Shown here: positions 1-8,589 of the stretch, piece after piece
Position numbering within the stretch: position 1 is the stretch's first letter
Layout of the letters: every line of letters begins with the position of its first letter
Source of the DNA: JBCFBK01 sp038562555
GTDB taxonomy: Bacteria > Bacteroidota > Bacteroidia > Bacteroidales > Prolixibacteraceae
NCBI GenBank assembly: GCA_038562555.1
Contig: JBCFBK010000030.1
Span: forward strand, 5,553-69,552
DNA: 64,000 nt
Direction: 5' to 3'
Notes under the pieces: model-generated
What the model saw: only the letters and a program-made list of their open reading frames with translations
What the model was told of the DNA's origin: nothing
Databases searched by the model: none
Program-made: the position numbers and the translations under genes

Positions 1-459
1 ATGGCGCACCACAACTACATTTCCGTACCCGCTGAAACGTTTGGCTACCCTTACCCGGCCGTCAAATGCACTTACAACCGGATCGCCCGAATTGAGTTTG
101 ATATCGGTTCCGGTATGCTGGCGACCGCCGCGCCGGCCAAACTTCGAGATAACTTTTCCTCTCACGGGAATAACAAAAGGGTTGTGATAAGCCCCCACAA
201 GCGTCATTTCAATCGTCTCGCCCCTTGGCGGAAGGATTTGCTGGGAATAACGAAGCTGTGTTGAATTCCAGTTGTTTTTATAAAAATCGTCCAGTTCAGG
301 CCTTAGCGAATCGATCGGCAAATCCTCTAGAAAACTCAGAAAAGAACAAATTTCGAGCTGATGTGAATTGGTACAAATATTATCTGTTAACCGGGGCTGG
401 GCATGCAAATTGGCATACATCAGCATGCTGGTCAGCAGTATAAAAAAACGACACATCAT
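1..459 (-). CDS. M23 family metallopeptidase, partial (C-terminus beyond window edge)
   Basis: The reverse strand is open from an ATG at 459 (a second ATG lies at 456) to base 1 without a stop: 153 codons. Residues 1-20 form a signal peptide ending near HAQ. After about 70 unassigned residues comes a LytM/M23 core with GKVISKFGRRGG and the first zinc motif HTGTD (H-x-G-x-D), then the lysostaphin-fold strand GNVVVVRH, where the window ends. M23 enzymes are periplasmic zinc endopeptidases that cut peptidoglycan cross-links. The second HxH motif lies outside, so activity cannot be judged. The gene is divergent from the membrane protein at 627. Confidence 0.85.
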   Translation of the reverse strand, partial: MMCRFFILLTSMLMYANLHAQPRLTDNICTNSHQLEICSFLSFLEDLPIDSLRPELDDFYKNNWNSTQLRYSQQILPPRGETIEMTLVGAYHNPFVIPVRGKVISKFGRRGGRQHTGTDIKLNSGDPVVSAFDGRVRVAKRFSGYGNVVVVRH

Positions 460-562
460 AATCCTCAAATTTGGCTTTCTTTTTGTCTAAAATTTTAACA
501 CGGTTACGAAGTTAACTTTTTCGTTATTTATTTCCGCATTCTTTGTAAAAAAATATCGGTTT

Positions 563-595
563 TTTGACAAGCATGTTCACCTTTTTATACTTTTG
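563..595 (+). promoter_or_regulatory. Bacteroidota -33/-7 promoter
   Basis: TTTG at 563-566 and TACTTTTG at 588-595 (TAnnTTTG) are separated by 21 bp, the usual spacing of the Bacteroidota primary sigma factor promoter. An AAGGAGGG ribosome-binding site follows before the ATG at 627. Confidence 0.65.
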
Positions 596-626
596 CGTCA
601 CTTTTTAAGGAGGGATATTCCAGACA

Positions 627-1745
627 ATGAAAAACTTAGGTTTACACCGATTTTTCACGATTACAGCGTACGTCGTCATTGGCATTTTTGCCCTGACCGG
701 GTTTGGGTTAACCAGTGCTTTTTTCGCCGTTAAACTTCACCTGACCGACGACCCCGGCGTGGTCGATGTCAACGACCGGTATTTTCAGGAGATCCGGGAT
801 AAGTACGGAAAGACTTCGCCGGAAAATGCCGACAGCATGGATTATGCTGAGGCCCGGCTGCTTTACCAGCTCTCCGTGTTGGAAAAATATTACCCTGCCA
901 ATGCCTGGTACATCCGGAATGCCTGGTACAGGAGCCACAATATCAGGGAAGTTCAGCGGATGTTGGAAGCAGTTAACCTTCACATGCAGGATAACGCCGC
1001 CTATCACGCAGAAGTGAGCCGTTTCAGCGATCAGGTCAGAAACGGGCAAGCCGGCATTCAGACAAAAAGTGTTTTCGAATGGATGAACATCCCGGAATGG
1101 CAGGATTTCAAGGTTGCTGTTGCAAAAGACAAGCACCTGATCGACTCGGTGGCCCGCGTGACCGGTGTTGAACCCCGTCTGATCGTTGCCGTGCTGGTTG
1201 GCGAGCAGATCCGGTTATTCAATTCAGACCGTGAAGCTTATAAGAAATGGATCGGGCCATTGAAAATTTTGTCCGTCGAAACGACTTTTTCCCTCGGCGT
1301 TACCGGTATCAAGGTTCCCACGGCACAGCAAATTGAAAGGAACCTGAAAGACAGCACGTCAATTTTTTATCTGGGAAAGCCGTACGAGAATCTGCTCGAC
1401 TTCAAAACGGCAAATATTGAACAGGAACGCTTTGAGCGGCTAACCTCCTATAAAAATCATTTCTATTCCTATCTTTATGCTGCACTCAATGTCAAGCAGA
1501 TGAAAGTGCAATGGGAGCGTTCGGGCTATTCCATCAGTGATCGTCCTGAAATTCTGGCCACCTTATTCAACATTGGCTATGAAGTATCTGTCCCCAAAAA
1601 GGAGCCGGTTGTTGGCGGCTCCGGCATTGATATCAAGGGGAAACGATATTCGTTCGGCTCGGTAGCCTATGAATTTTATTATTCGGGCGAATTATTCGAC
1701 CTCTTCCCTTTTAAAAATGCCAAATTTGATTTTGAAGATGCGTAA
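627..1745 (+). CDS. Membrane-anchored protein, possible lysozyme-fold (transglycosylase-like) domain
   Basis: The protein has 372 residues. One N-terminal hydrophobic segment (about 11-33) would anchor it with the bulk in the periplasm. No family was recognised with certainty. The region VTGVEPRLIVAVLVGEQIRLF (about 178-198) followed by SLGVTGIKVPTAQQIE (about 222-237) resembles the layout of lytic transglycosylases: a catalytic Glu, here perhaps E193, then a S-G-x-x-G-x-x-x-P-x-T-A segment. The function is inferred only. Its neighbours, an M23 peptidase and a NAGPA-like glycosidase, fit a cell-wall role. The downstream gene overlaps its stop by 8 nt, so the two are probably translationally coupled. 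Confidence 0.6.
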   Translation: MKNLGLHRFFTITAYVVIGIFALTGFGLTSAFFAVKLHLTDDPGVVDVNDRYFQEIRDKYGKTSPENADSMDYAEARLLYQLSVLEKYYPANAWYIRNAWYRSHNIREVQRMLEAVNLHMQDNAAYHAEVSRFSDQVRNGQAGIQTKSVFEWMNIPEWQDFKVAVAKDKHLIDSVARVTGVEPRLIVAVLVGEQIRLFNSDREAYKKWIGPLKILSVETTFSLGVTGIKVPTAQQIERNLKDSTSIFYLGKPYENLLDFKTANIEQERFERLTSYKNHFYSYLYAALNVKQMKVQWERSGYSISDRPEILATLFNIGYEVSVPKKEPVVGGSGIDIKGKRYSFGSVAYEFYYSGELFDLFPFKNAKFDFEDA

Positions 1746-2643
1746 ATGTGCGCCCATCAGGTTCATTTGCAAGGTCTTCCTTTTTTCCCTGATCAGTTTC
1801 GGGGCAACTGCACAAGTCGCGCGGGTCAGCGATATTCCCTGGAAAAATCTGATGGAGGGCGTGTACTACGCAGAAGTCGATGCTCCGGATAAATCGGTCG
1901 TCAATGATTCAAAATTAACAATCCTGAAAATCGATACCCGGCAACTCGAATTTCAATTCCTCACCGCGTCGGAACATGGCCGGCGCATGCGCGCAGCGCC
2001 TGACTGGGCCGCTGAGTTCGGCCAGCACATCATTGTGAATGCCGGCATGTATAACTATAACCGCAGCCACACCAATAAAGGCTACATGAAAAACTACAAC
2101 CATCTGAATAACCCGCATAAAACACTGAATAACAATGTCATGCTGGCCATGCATCCCAAAGATAAGACCAAACCTCCATTTGAGATTTACGATATCACCT
2201 GCCAAAAATGGGACTCCATCCGGCATTTGTACCATTCGTTTTGCCAGGGCATGCGCATGATCAGCTGCGAAGGGGAAGCCATGGCATTCAGCAAACGGCC
2301 CGACCAGTCGTGCAGCATGGTCGTGGCGGCAACCGACACCCTCAGAAATCTCTATCTTGTTTTTACCCGTTCCCCTTACACCCATCGCACTATGATCGGC
2401 TACCTGCAGCAGTTGCTTCCGGGTATCCGCACAACCGTTTATCTGGAAGGAGGTCCGGAAGCAAGCCTTTACATTAACACCGGAGATACGGTCATCACCA
2501 AATACGGCAGCTATATTTCCAATACGCGCGCCAACGACGATAATGACCACTTTTGGGAAATTCCGAACGTGATCGGGATCAGGAAGAAACAGACACAAGA
2601 CACAAGTATCAAGACACAAGAAGGCAGCAGGGTGGCAAGATGA
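1738..2643 (+). CDS. Phosphodiester glycosidase family protein (NAGPA/DUF2233-like)
   Basis: The protein has 301 residues when started at the ATG at 1738, which overlaps the previous stop and opens directly into a signal peptide (about 1-26, ending GATAQ). Earlier in-frame starts would lie inside the upstream gene without a signal-like start. The features IIVNAGMYNY, QGMRMISCEGEAMAFSKRPDQS and VYLEGGPEASLYI match the NAGPA/DUF2233 fold, where L-(D/E)-G-G is conserved. Characterised members hydrolyse GlcNAc-1-phosphodiester bonds, but the substrate here is unknown. The last 15-20 residues (QTQDTSIKTQEGS) are encoded by a short repetitive AGACACAAG tract and look added on. Confidence 0.75.
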   Translation: MRKCAPIRFICKVFLFSLISFGATAQVARVSDIPWKNLMEGVYYAEVDAPDKSVVNDSKLTILKIDTRQLEFQFLTASEHGRRMRAAPDWAAEFGQHIIVNAGMYNYNRSHTNKGYMKNYNHLNNPHKTLNNNVMLAMHPKDKTKPPFEIYDITCQKWDSIRHLYHSFCQGMRMISCEGEAMAFSKRPDQSCSMVVAATDTLRNLYLVFTRSPYTHRTMIGYLQQLLPGIRTTVYLEGGPEASLYINTGDTVITKYGSYISNTRANDDNDHFWEIPNVIGIRKKQTQDTSIKTQEGSRVAR

Positions 2644-2785
2644 CAGGGCCTCAAGGTAAAATGGCATGGAGCACAGAGGATAGGACATAGCGGAAGTAAG
2701 CATCCTGACCATTTACCCTATAACCTTTTCACCCTCCACCCGTTCTCCTTGTTTCGGTCTCCGGTTTCCTGTTTCCGGTCTCCGT
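2585..2785. repeat. Simple-sequence purine/pyrimidine tracts in a convergent gap
   Basis: The motif AGACACAAG recurs with small changes at about 2591-2621, running through the stop of the plus-strand gene. The other side of the gap is the mirror case: GTTTCCGGTCTCC-type repeats at about 2748-2788 reach the GH92 stop. The gap is thus purine-rich on plus at the left and purine-rich on minus at the right. No terminator-grade hairpin was seen. Confidence 0.5.
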
Positions 2786-5086
2786 CTACCTTCCCCATTT
2801 CTTATTGGGTTTGGCGCTCATCTCAAAGATCAGCTCGCCTCCGCCGGCAATATCTTTCTGCAACAGCGTCACCGAATTGAAAGGTTTCCCGTTCAGGCTT
2901 GCGGACCGGATATAGCTATTTTTATCAGACAGGTTGTTGGCTTTCACGCGGAGTGTTTTACCCGCTCCAAGCTGAATGACAGCCTGCTTTACTGAAGGCG
3001 AGCCGACGGCATATTCGCCCGATCCCGGACAAACCGGATAAAATCCAAGCGAGGAGAAAATATACCAGGCCGACATTTGTCCGCAGTCGTCGTTACCGCA
3101 AAGTCCGTCAGGCTTGTTCAGGTACATCGTGTTCACGATCTGGTGAATCCTTTCCTGGGTTTTCCAGGGTTTCCCCGCCCAATTGTACATGTAGGCAACA
3201 TGGTGGCTGGGCTCATTCCCGTGCACATAGCAGCCAATCAAACCTTCGCGGGTGATATCTTCCGTTTCGGCAAAATACTTGTCGGGCATGTACATGGTGA
3301 AAAGCGAGTCGAGGTGTTCGCAAAAGCGGTCGTTCCCGCCCATCTTGCCGATCAGTCCGGGGATATCGTGCGGAACATAGAGTGAATAATTCCAGGAATT
3401 TCCTTCGATGAACCCTTCATTGGCCGTGTGCATCGGGTCGAAAGGTTCTTTCCAGTTCCCTTTGCTGTCTTTTGCCCGCACAAAACCTTTCCCGTCATCA
3501 AACAGATTTTTCCAGTTTTCAGCACGCTTTTCAAACTCCGCCGCAATGGATGTTTCGCCCAGTGACTTGGCCATTCGGGCAACGGTCCAGTCGTCGTAAG
3601 CATATTCGAGGGTGATTGAAGATCCTACAATATTTTTGTCGTAAGGAACGTAGCCCAGGTCCATGTAGTCGCCTATGTTGGCATAGGGCCGGTGGCTGGC
3701 CGAGGCAACGCAGGCTGCCAGCGCCCGCTTCCCGTCAAACCCGCGGATGCCGTTCATCCAGGCATCGGCGATCACCGGCACGGCATGGTAACCGATCATG
3801 CACCAGTTTTCATTGCCAAAGTGGCTCCACACCGGCAGAATGTGATGCACGCTCTGATCATAATGGGCGAGCATCGAGTTGATCATATCAGAGGTACGCT
3901 CCGGCTGGATCAGCGTAAACAGCGGATGAAGGGCCCGGTAAGTATCCCAAAGGGAAAACACGGTATAATTCACAAATCCTTCGGTCTGGTGGATGTTATG
4001 ATCCAGTCCCCGGTATTTGCCGTCCACATCCATATATTGCACCGGATTGATCGCCGTGTGGTAAAGCGCCGTATAGAAGGTCGTCTTTTTTTCCGGTGAA
4101 GCATCGATTACAATCCTGCTAAGCTCCTTCTGCCACTGCTCCTTTGCCTGTGCCCGGATCCGGTCAAAGTTGAAATCGGGCGCTTCGGCCTGCAGGTTTT
4201 TGACAGCTCCCTCCGTACTTACCGCCGAAAGCGCCAGTTTGATACCGATCTGCTCCCCTTCGTCAGTTGCAAAATCAAAATGTGTCCGCAGCTTCTTTCC
4301 CGCCATCTCCGGAAAATTATGCCCTTCGTCAAACCGCCGCCAGAAACCTTTATAGATCAGTTTCTCATCATTCTTGCAGCCGTAACTTTTAAAAGGTTTT
4401 GAAAATGCCATAGCAAAATACAGGTAGTTTGTCCGGGCCCATCCCCGGGTAATCCGGTAGCCGGTGATCAGCGTATCGTTTTCAACCCTGACGTACGACC
4501 ATAAAACCTTCCCGTCATAATTATAAATGGCATGATCCAGGTCCAATAAAATATGGGCCTCATCGCTTTTGGGAAAGGTATAGCGGTGAACACCGGTGCG
4601 GGCTGTTGCTGTCAGCTCCGCTTTGATCCCGTAATCATCGAGCATCACCTGATAATAACCCGGTTCGGCTTTTTCCGTTTTATGGCTGAAACGGGAGCGG
4701 TAACCACTTTCTGGATGTTCGGCCGTTCCGGGATTCAGTTGCAGTTTTCCGACGGTAGGCATCACAAGGAAATCGGAGAGATCCGAATGCCCGGTCCCGC
4801 TGAAATGGGTATGGCTGAATCCCACGATGGTTTTGTCGTTGTACTGGTAACCGGCGCAGTACCGGTATACCTCCGGATTATACCGGCCATTAACCGCATA
4901 GGGAATCGTATCAGTATCCGGACTCAGCTGCACCATCCCGAAAGGGACACATGCCCCCGGAAAAACATGCCCCATCTCCTTTGTCCCGATCATCGGATCC
5001 ACATAACGCGTCAGATCCTCCTGCGGTTGGGCCGCCAAATGCAAACCAGCTGTGAATAACAACATCCCCGCTATCGCTACCTTCAT
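2786..5086 (-). CDS. GH92 alpha-mannosidase
   Basis: The protein has 766 residues, normal for GH92, with a signal peptide (about 1-20, ending AAQ). Family signatures are VDPMIGT...GHVFPGACVPFGMVQLSPDT near the N-terminus, GFSHTHFSGTGHSDLSD, GNEPSHHVAYMYNWAG, and GNDDCGQMSAWYIFSSLGFYPV near the C-terminus. GH92 enzymes are calcium-dependent, inverting exo-alpha-mannosidases with a two-domain ((alpha/alpha)6 plus beta-sandwich) fold, and the GNDD segment belongs to the conserved active site. The protein is presumably periplasmic or surface located. It is the last gene of PUL 1 and is separated from the UroD-like gene by a terminator-like hairpin, so its expression may differ from the rest. Linkage specificity cannot be read from sequence. 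Confidence 0.93.
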   Translation of the reverse strand: MKVAIAGMLLFTAGLHLAAQPQEDLTRYVDPMIGTKEMGHVFPGACVPFGMVQLSPDTDTIPYAVNGRYNPEVYRYCAGYQYNDKTIVGFSHTHFSGTGHSDLSDFLVMPTVGKLQLNPGTAEHPESGYRSRFSHKTEKAEPGYYQVMLDDYGIKAELTATARTGVHRYTFPKSDEAHILLDLDHAIYNYDGKVLWSYVRVENDTLITGYRITRGWARTNYLYFAMAFSKPFKSYGCKNDEKLIYKGFWRRFDEGHNFPEMAGKKLRTHFDFATDEGEQIGIKLALSAVSTEGAVKNLQAEAPDFNFDRIRAQAKEQWQKELSRIVIDASPEKKTTFYTALYHTAINPVQYMDVDGKYRGLDHNIHQTEGFVNYTVFSLWDTYRALHPLFTLIQPERTSDMINSMLAHYDQSVHHILPVWSHFGNENWCMIGYHAVPVIADAWMNGIRGFDGKRALAACVASASHRPYANIGDYMDLGYVPYDKNIVGSSITLEYAYDDWTVARMAKSLGETSIAAEFEKRAENWKNLFDDGKGFVRAKDSKGNWKEPFDPMHTANEGFIEGNSWNYSLYVPHDIPGLIGKMGGNDRFCEHLDSLFTMYMPDKYFAETEDITREGLIGCYVHGNEPSHHVAYMYNWAGKPWKTQERIHQIVNTMYLNKPDGLCGNDDCGQMSAWYIFSSLGFYPVCPGSGEYAVGSPSVKQAVIQLGAGKTLRVKANNLSDKNSYIRSASLNGKPFNSVTLLQKDIAGGGELIFEMSAKPNKKWGR

Positions 5087-5112
5087 CTGTTTTCTTTTGA
5101 GAGTTAAACGTC

Positions 5113-5137
5113 AAAAAAAAGCGCTGCATTGCGCAGC
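5113..5137 (-). terminator. Intrinsic terminator between UroD-like gene and GH92
   Basis: On the minus strand the sequence is GCTGC-GCAAT-GCAGC followed by GC and a run of T. A second hairpin (GGCTGGT/ACCGGCC arms, about 5156-5176) lies just upstream in the transcript. Only about 25 bp remain before the GH92 start, so this may attenuate GH92 expression. Confidence 0.5.
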
Positions 5138-5212
5138 CTGTAAATGAACAGGCGGCCGGTCATGACAACCAGCCGTCTGTTTGCTGCTAATAATCCAAAA
5201 TTACCGGCATTT

Positions 5213-6316
5213 TCAATAAATTGTACCATGCCGGAGGCAAAGACTTACAAATTTTTTCACCCGTTCGGGAGTCACATCATGTTGGAGGATATGCGCCGGC
5301 GCGATCATATAACCACCTTCCTTCCCGAGCACTGTTATTTTTTCAATGATATCCCGCTCAAGCTCTTCATCACTGCCGTTCGGAAGCAAATCCTGCTGGT
5401 CGATAGCCCCCCAAAAGGCAAACTGCCCGCCAAATGCGCTCTTCATCTCTTCGGGTGAATGCCCCGGAACGCCTGGCTGGACCGGATTGAACACTTCAAA
5501 GCCAATTTCCCGGATATCGTCCAGGAGTTCACTTACGGCCCCGTCACAATGCAGGATCGGAATGACAGCAGGGTTGGCAGCCTTAAAGATGTCGACCATT
5601 TTCTTGTAAATGGGCTTGAGTTGCTGGCGGAAAATTTCCGGCGGAAGGATCAGGCTGGTCTGCGTACCAAAGTCATCGCCAAACCAGATAGCATCCACGC
5701 CCCGGCGGATCAGTTCCAGTCCTACCTTTGTCTGGAAAGCAGCACAGGCCTCGAACAACGGGATGACATATTCCGCCTCCATCATCATGTCGATGAGCAG
5801 CTTTTCCATTCCGGCCAACTGATGTGCCAGTGAAAACACGGTTACTTCAATATCACCGATAATGAGGTACTGATCTTTATACTTTTTTATTAATGCCTCG
5901 GCATCGCGGTACCGGCCCGGGGCATAGGGATCGGGAAACCGGAATACTTCAATATCGGCCTGTGTTTCGGCATGTGCCAGAGGATATGCTGCCACCTCCA
6001 CATAAATGCTTCCCTGGCGCATCCGCATGCCGTACTCATTGAGCCAGGTTCCGTCTGCATGTTTAACCACCTTATAGTTGTCCGAAACAGAAGCGCCAGT
6101 GACCACCACATCGCTGCCCATGGCCACACGAAGTTCGTTGGCGCTGATCCGGTAGGTCACGTCCTCATAAAGATTTTCAGTGTAATGTGCCGGGATACCC
6201 GTTTCCTTTGCGAAATGGTCGGCGAGTTGCCGGCAAAGCTCAAACTGAACAGGCACCCGGTCAGGTAGCCCGGGCAGTCGTCTAAAAGCTTTCAACACGC
6301 GTTCACGTGGTGTCAT
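5213..6316 (-). CDS. Uroporphyrinogen decarboxylase-family (MtaA-like) protein
   Basis: The protein has 367 residues with start MTPRERVLKAF at 6316. A longer frame to 6412 would overlap the GH29 gene and adds non-family sequence. It has the URO-D TIM-barrel pattern with no signal peptide, so it is cytoplasmic. ILHCDGAV carries the H-x-C metal-binding pair typical of MtaA/MtbA-type methylcobamide methyltransferases rather than haem-pathway HemE. Homologues often sit in Bacteroidota sugar loci with no proven function. Possible roles are corrinoid-dependent demethylation of a methylated sugar product or an unrelated methyl transfer. It lies between GH29 and GH92 in the same direction. Confidence 0.8.
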   Translation of the reverse strand: MTPRERVLKAFRRLPGLPDRVPVQFELCRQLADHFAKETGIPAHYTENLYEDVTYRISANELRVAMGSDVVVTGASVSDNYKVVKHADGTWLNEYGMRMRQGSIYVEVAAYPLAHAETQADIEVFRFPDPYAPGRYRDAEALIKKYKDQYLIIGDIEVTVFSLAHQLAGMEKLLIDMMMEAEYVIPLFEACAAFQTKVGLELIRRGVDAIWFGDDFGTQTSLILPPEIFRQQLKPIYKKMVDIFKAANPAVIPILHCDGAVSELLDDIREIGFEVFNPVQPGVPGHSPEEMKSAFGGQFAFWGAIDQQDLLPNGSDEELERDIIEKITVLGKEGGYMIAPAHILQHDVTPERVKKFVSLCLRHGTIY

Positions 6317-6353
6317 AAAAATTGGTTTATCTGGTTTTTTTGTCTCTCGTTGC

Positions 6354-7781
6354 TCAATCAATGGCTCCGCTCTGCATCGGTCCGGACAGGTCCCGCGTAG
6401 CGGTGCTCTCAACTTTTCCCCTGAACTCCAGCCGGATCACCGAGGCAACCGGATCGGGAGCGTTTGCCGGGACTGCAATTTCCCACTGGCCTGCCTCCTG
6501 ACCGAATCGAAGCCGCTTGCCTGTTGCCAGCAAAGAAGCGGAAAGCAACCGGGCATTCGCATGCGGAATGCTGATTTTTCCGTCAGCAGGCCAGTTAAAG
6601 ACCGAAAGATACAAAACAGTTTTGTTTCCGGAGCTCTTTTTTGTAGATTCTCCCCACGGCAGGTCGCCCAAAGGACCAGCTTCCGTTCCGTAGATCGCTT
6701 CGCCGTTCAACTTCATCCATTTCCCGATCTCTTCCAGCCGCTTTACGCTTTCCTCCGGAAAGGTGCCATCGGGTCTGGGGCCGATATTGAGCAAATAATT
6801 GCCTCCCCGCGATGCGATGCGGACCAGGTTGCGGATCAGCATTTCAGACGATTTCCACCCATGGTCAAACTCCTTATATCCCCATGATCCGTTCATGGTC
6901 ATGCAGGTTTCCCAGTTCTGTCCGTTCACGGTCTTCCGGTCGGGGATGGCCTGTTCGGGTGTTTTCGTGTCGCCCGGGAAGTCCGGATGCAGCCGGTCGT
7001 TGGTGATAATGCCGGGCTGAAGCATCAGCAGTTTTTCAAGTTTGGCGGCTCCTTCAGCGCTTTTCATCTGTGTGGCATAGTCCCACCACAGGACCGATAC
7101 TTCACCATAGTTGGTCAGCAATTCTCTTATCTGCGGTACGGCAATCCGGTCCACATATTCATCGAAGGTAGCCGTCAGTTGAATGGGATCCCAATGCCCG
7201 TCGTGCTCTTTGGTGTATTGGTCGATGCGCGTCGAATCGGGATTGGGCCAGCCTTCACGCATCAGCCGCCGTGCAGCAGACCCACCGGGATGAGTCCAGT
7301 CGACCGCCTGTGAATAATAAAAACCCAGCCTGATGCCGTACTTCTTACAGGCGTCAGCCAGCGGTTTCAGCAAATCCTTACCGTAAGGCGTGGCGTCCAC
7401 CACATCCCAGTCGGTTGCCTTGCTGTCAAAAAGTGCAAAGCCATCATGGTGCTTTGCCCCGACAATCAGGTACTTCATGCCGGCGTCATGGGCCATTTTT
7501 GCCCAGGCATCGGGGTCATATGCCTGCGGATTAAATTCTTTGCCCTTTTCACGATACTCGGCAACCGGTATTTTGCAGCGGTTCAGGATCCAGGCTGCAT
7601 CGCCCCGGGCCTGGCGGTGTCCCTGGTAAACGCCTCCGTAAAGAGAATACACGCCCCAATGAATAAACATCCCGAATTTGGCCTCGTGCCACCAGTCGAG
7701 GCGGCCGGCATCTGCTTTTTGTGCACCCGTGAATCCGGAAGTCAGCATCAGGACGATGATCAGAAAGCTTAATTTTCGCAT
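6354..7781 (-). CDS. GH29 alpha-L-fucosidase
   Basis: The protein has 475 residues with a signal peptide (about 1-20, ending TGAQ). The N-terminal TIM barrel shows WWHEAKFGMFIHWG (about 30-43), the AKHHDGF active-site strand (about 109-115) and VLWWDYAT, with D234 at the expected nucleophile position. The C-terminal part is a beta-sandwich (about 380-465). GH29 enzymes are retaining exo-acting fucosidases in the periplasm or on the surface. WWD replaces the usual WFD/WWDG context, so the exact specificity (fucose or a related deoxy-sugar) is open. It is in the PUL 1 minus-strand run, about 50 nt after the short GH28-like gene. Confidence 0.92.
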   Translation of the reverse strand: MRKLSFLIIVLMLTSGFTGAQKADAGRLDWWHEAKFGMFIHWGVYSLYGGVYQGHRQARGDAAWILNRCKIPVAEYREKGKEFNPQAYDPDAWAKMAHDAGMKYLIVGAKHHDGFALFDSKATDWDVVDATPYGKDLLKPLADACKKYGIRLGFYYSQAVDWTHPGGSAARRLMREGWPNPDSTRIDQYTKEHDGHWDPIQLTATFDEYVDRIAVPQIRELLTNYGEVSVLWWDYATQMKSAEGAAKLEKLLMLQPGIITNDRLHPDFPGDTKTPEQAIPDRKTVNGQNWETCMTMNGSWGYKEFDHGWKSSEMLIRNLVRIASRGGNYLLNIGPRPDGTFPEESVKRLEEIGKWMKLNGEAIYGTEAGPLGDLPWGESTKKSSGNKTVLYLSVFNWPADGKISIPHANARLLSASLLATGKRLRFGQEAGQWEIAVPANAPDPVASVIRLEFRGKVESTATRDLSGPMQSGAID

Positions 7782-7831
7782 GTGTCTGGTTTAATTGATT
7801 CCGTCATTCTTAATCCAAAGGGGACTTCACT

Positions 7832-8587
7832 TCAGAAATGAAGCCTTCTCCCCTCTTCGTTGACACAACCGGCAGTCCTGATGTCGCCCGATGGTGCCAC
7901 AGAACTGATTTCCCGGCCCGAGGTATTGAAGAACGAATTGTTTAGCCCGACATTCCGGCAAGCGGATAAGGCCAGCCCGCGGCTGCCGTCAGTGGCCAAA
8001 CTCTTTACATGGATGGCCCGGATGGTTAAGCCGGTGCAATTCCGGTACGATTGCACATCGCCGCAGGCGTCAAAGAGGTTGATCCCCTCGATGATCACCG
8101 CCGAGCATCCGTTCATGGCAATCAAAGCCGGCCTGATCTGAGCAGACGCGTCCTGCAGGTATCCCTCCTGGACCTGTGTGCGGATATGATCCAGCACTGC
8201 ACTGCCCTGTCCTTCAATGACACCTTTCCCGGTGATGCCAATGCTGTCGCAGGCTTCCGCCACAATCAGCGCTTTCACGCCGTCAACGGCATCATATTCA
8301 TATACAGACGGGGCAGCTACCAGCACCGCACCTTCTTCAAGATGGATGGTCACATTCGAACGAAGCTGAATACTTCCGGTCAGGTAACGACCAACCGAGA
8401 ACACCAGGCGTCCTCCCCCCTTCGAGCTGATCAGATCGACAGCTTTCCGGATCGATCCGGTGTTCAGCGTAACACCGTCCGACTTCACGCCAAACAAGGA
8501 GGCTTTGTAATCCTTCGCGGCCATGGTGAGCGTACAACAAACCAAAAGCACGACCGCATATATTTTCTTTTTTATCATGATTTGCAT
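7832..8587 (-). CDS. Truncated, probably inactive GH28-like (pectin-lyase fold) protein
   Basis: The protein has 251 residues with a signal peptide and is clearly homologous to the N-terminal halves of the two adjacent GH28 proteins (KDYKASLFGVKSDGVTLNT, GGGRLVF, SNVTIHLEEGA). It stops just past the position of the GH28 active site. The conserved N-x-D-G aligns with TDGSRG and the following Asp pair is lost (SGREI where the paralogues read DD). No residue of the missing half was found in the 50 nt before the next gene. It may be a decaying duplicate or a non-catalytic beta-helix protein. The reading frame itself is intact with no internal stop. Confidence 0.75.
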   Translation of the reverse strand: MQIMIKKKIYAVVLLVCCTLTMAAKDYKASLFGVKSDGVTLNTGSIRKAVDLISSKGGGRLVFSVGRYLTGSIQLRSNVTIHLEEGAVLVAAPSVYEYDAVDGVKALIVAEACDSIGITGKGVIEGQGSAVLDHIRTQVQEGYLQDASAQIRPALIAMNGCSAVIIEGINLFDACGDVQSYRNCTGLTIRAIHVKSLATDGSRGLALSACRNVGLNNSFFNTSGREISSVAPSGDIRTAGCVNEEGRRLHF

Positions 8588-8589
8588 GT

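Noticed and set aside
1..443. Two plus-strand open frames at the left edge
   Set aside because: They are shadows of the M23 peptidase reading on the minus strand, which has a signal peptide and the HxGxD motif.
6317..6412. N-terminal extension of the UroD-like protein
   Set aside because: It overlaps the end of the GH29 gene and is rich in Arg/Pro without family similarity. The start at 6316 gives the standard UroD N-terminus.
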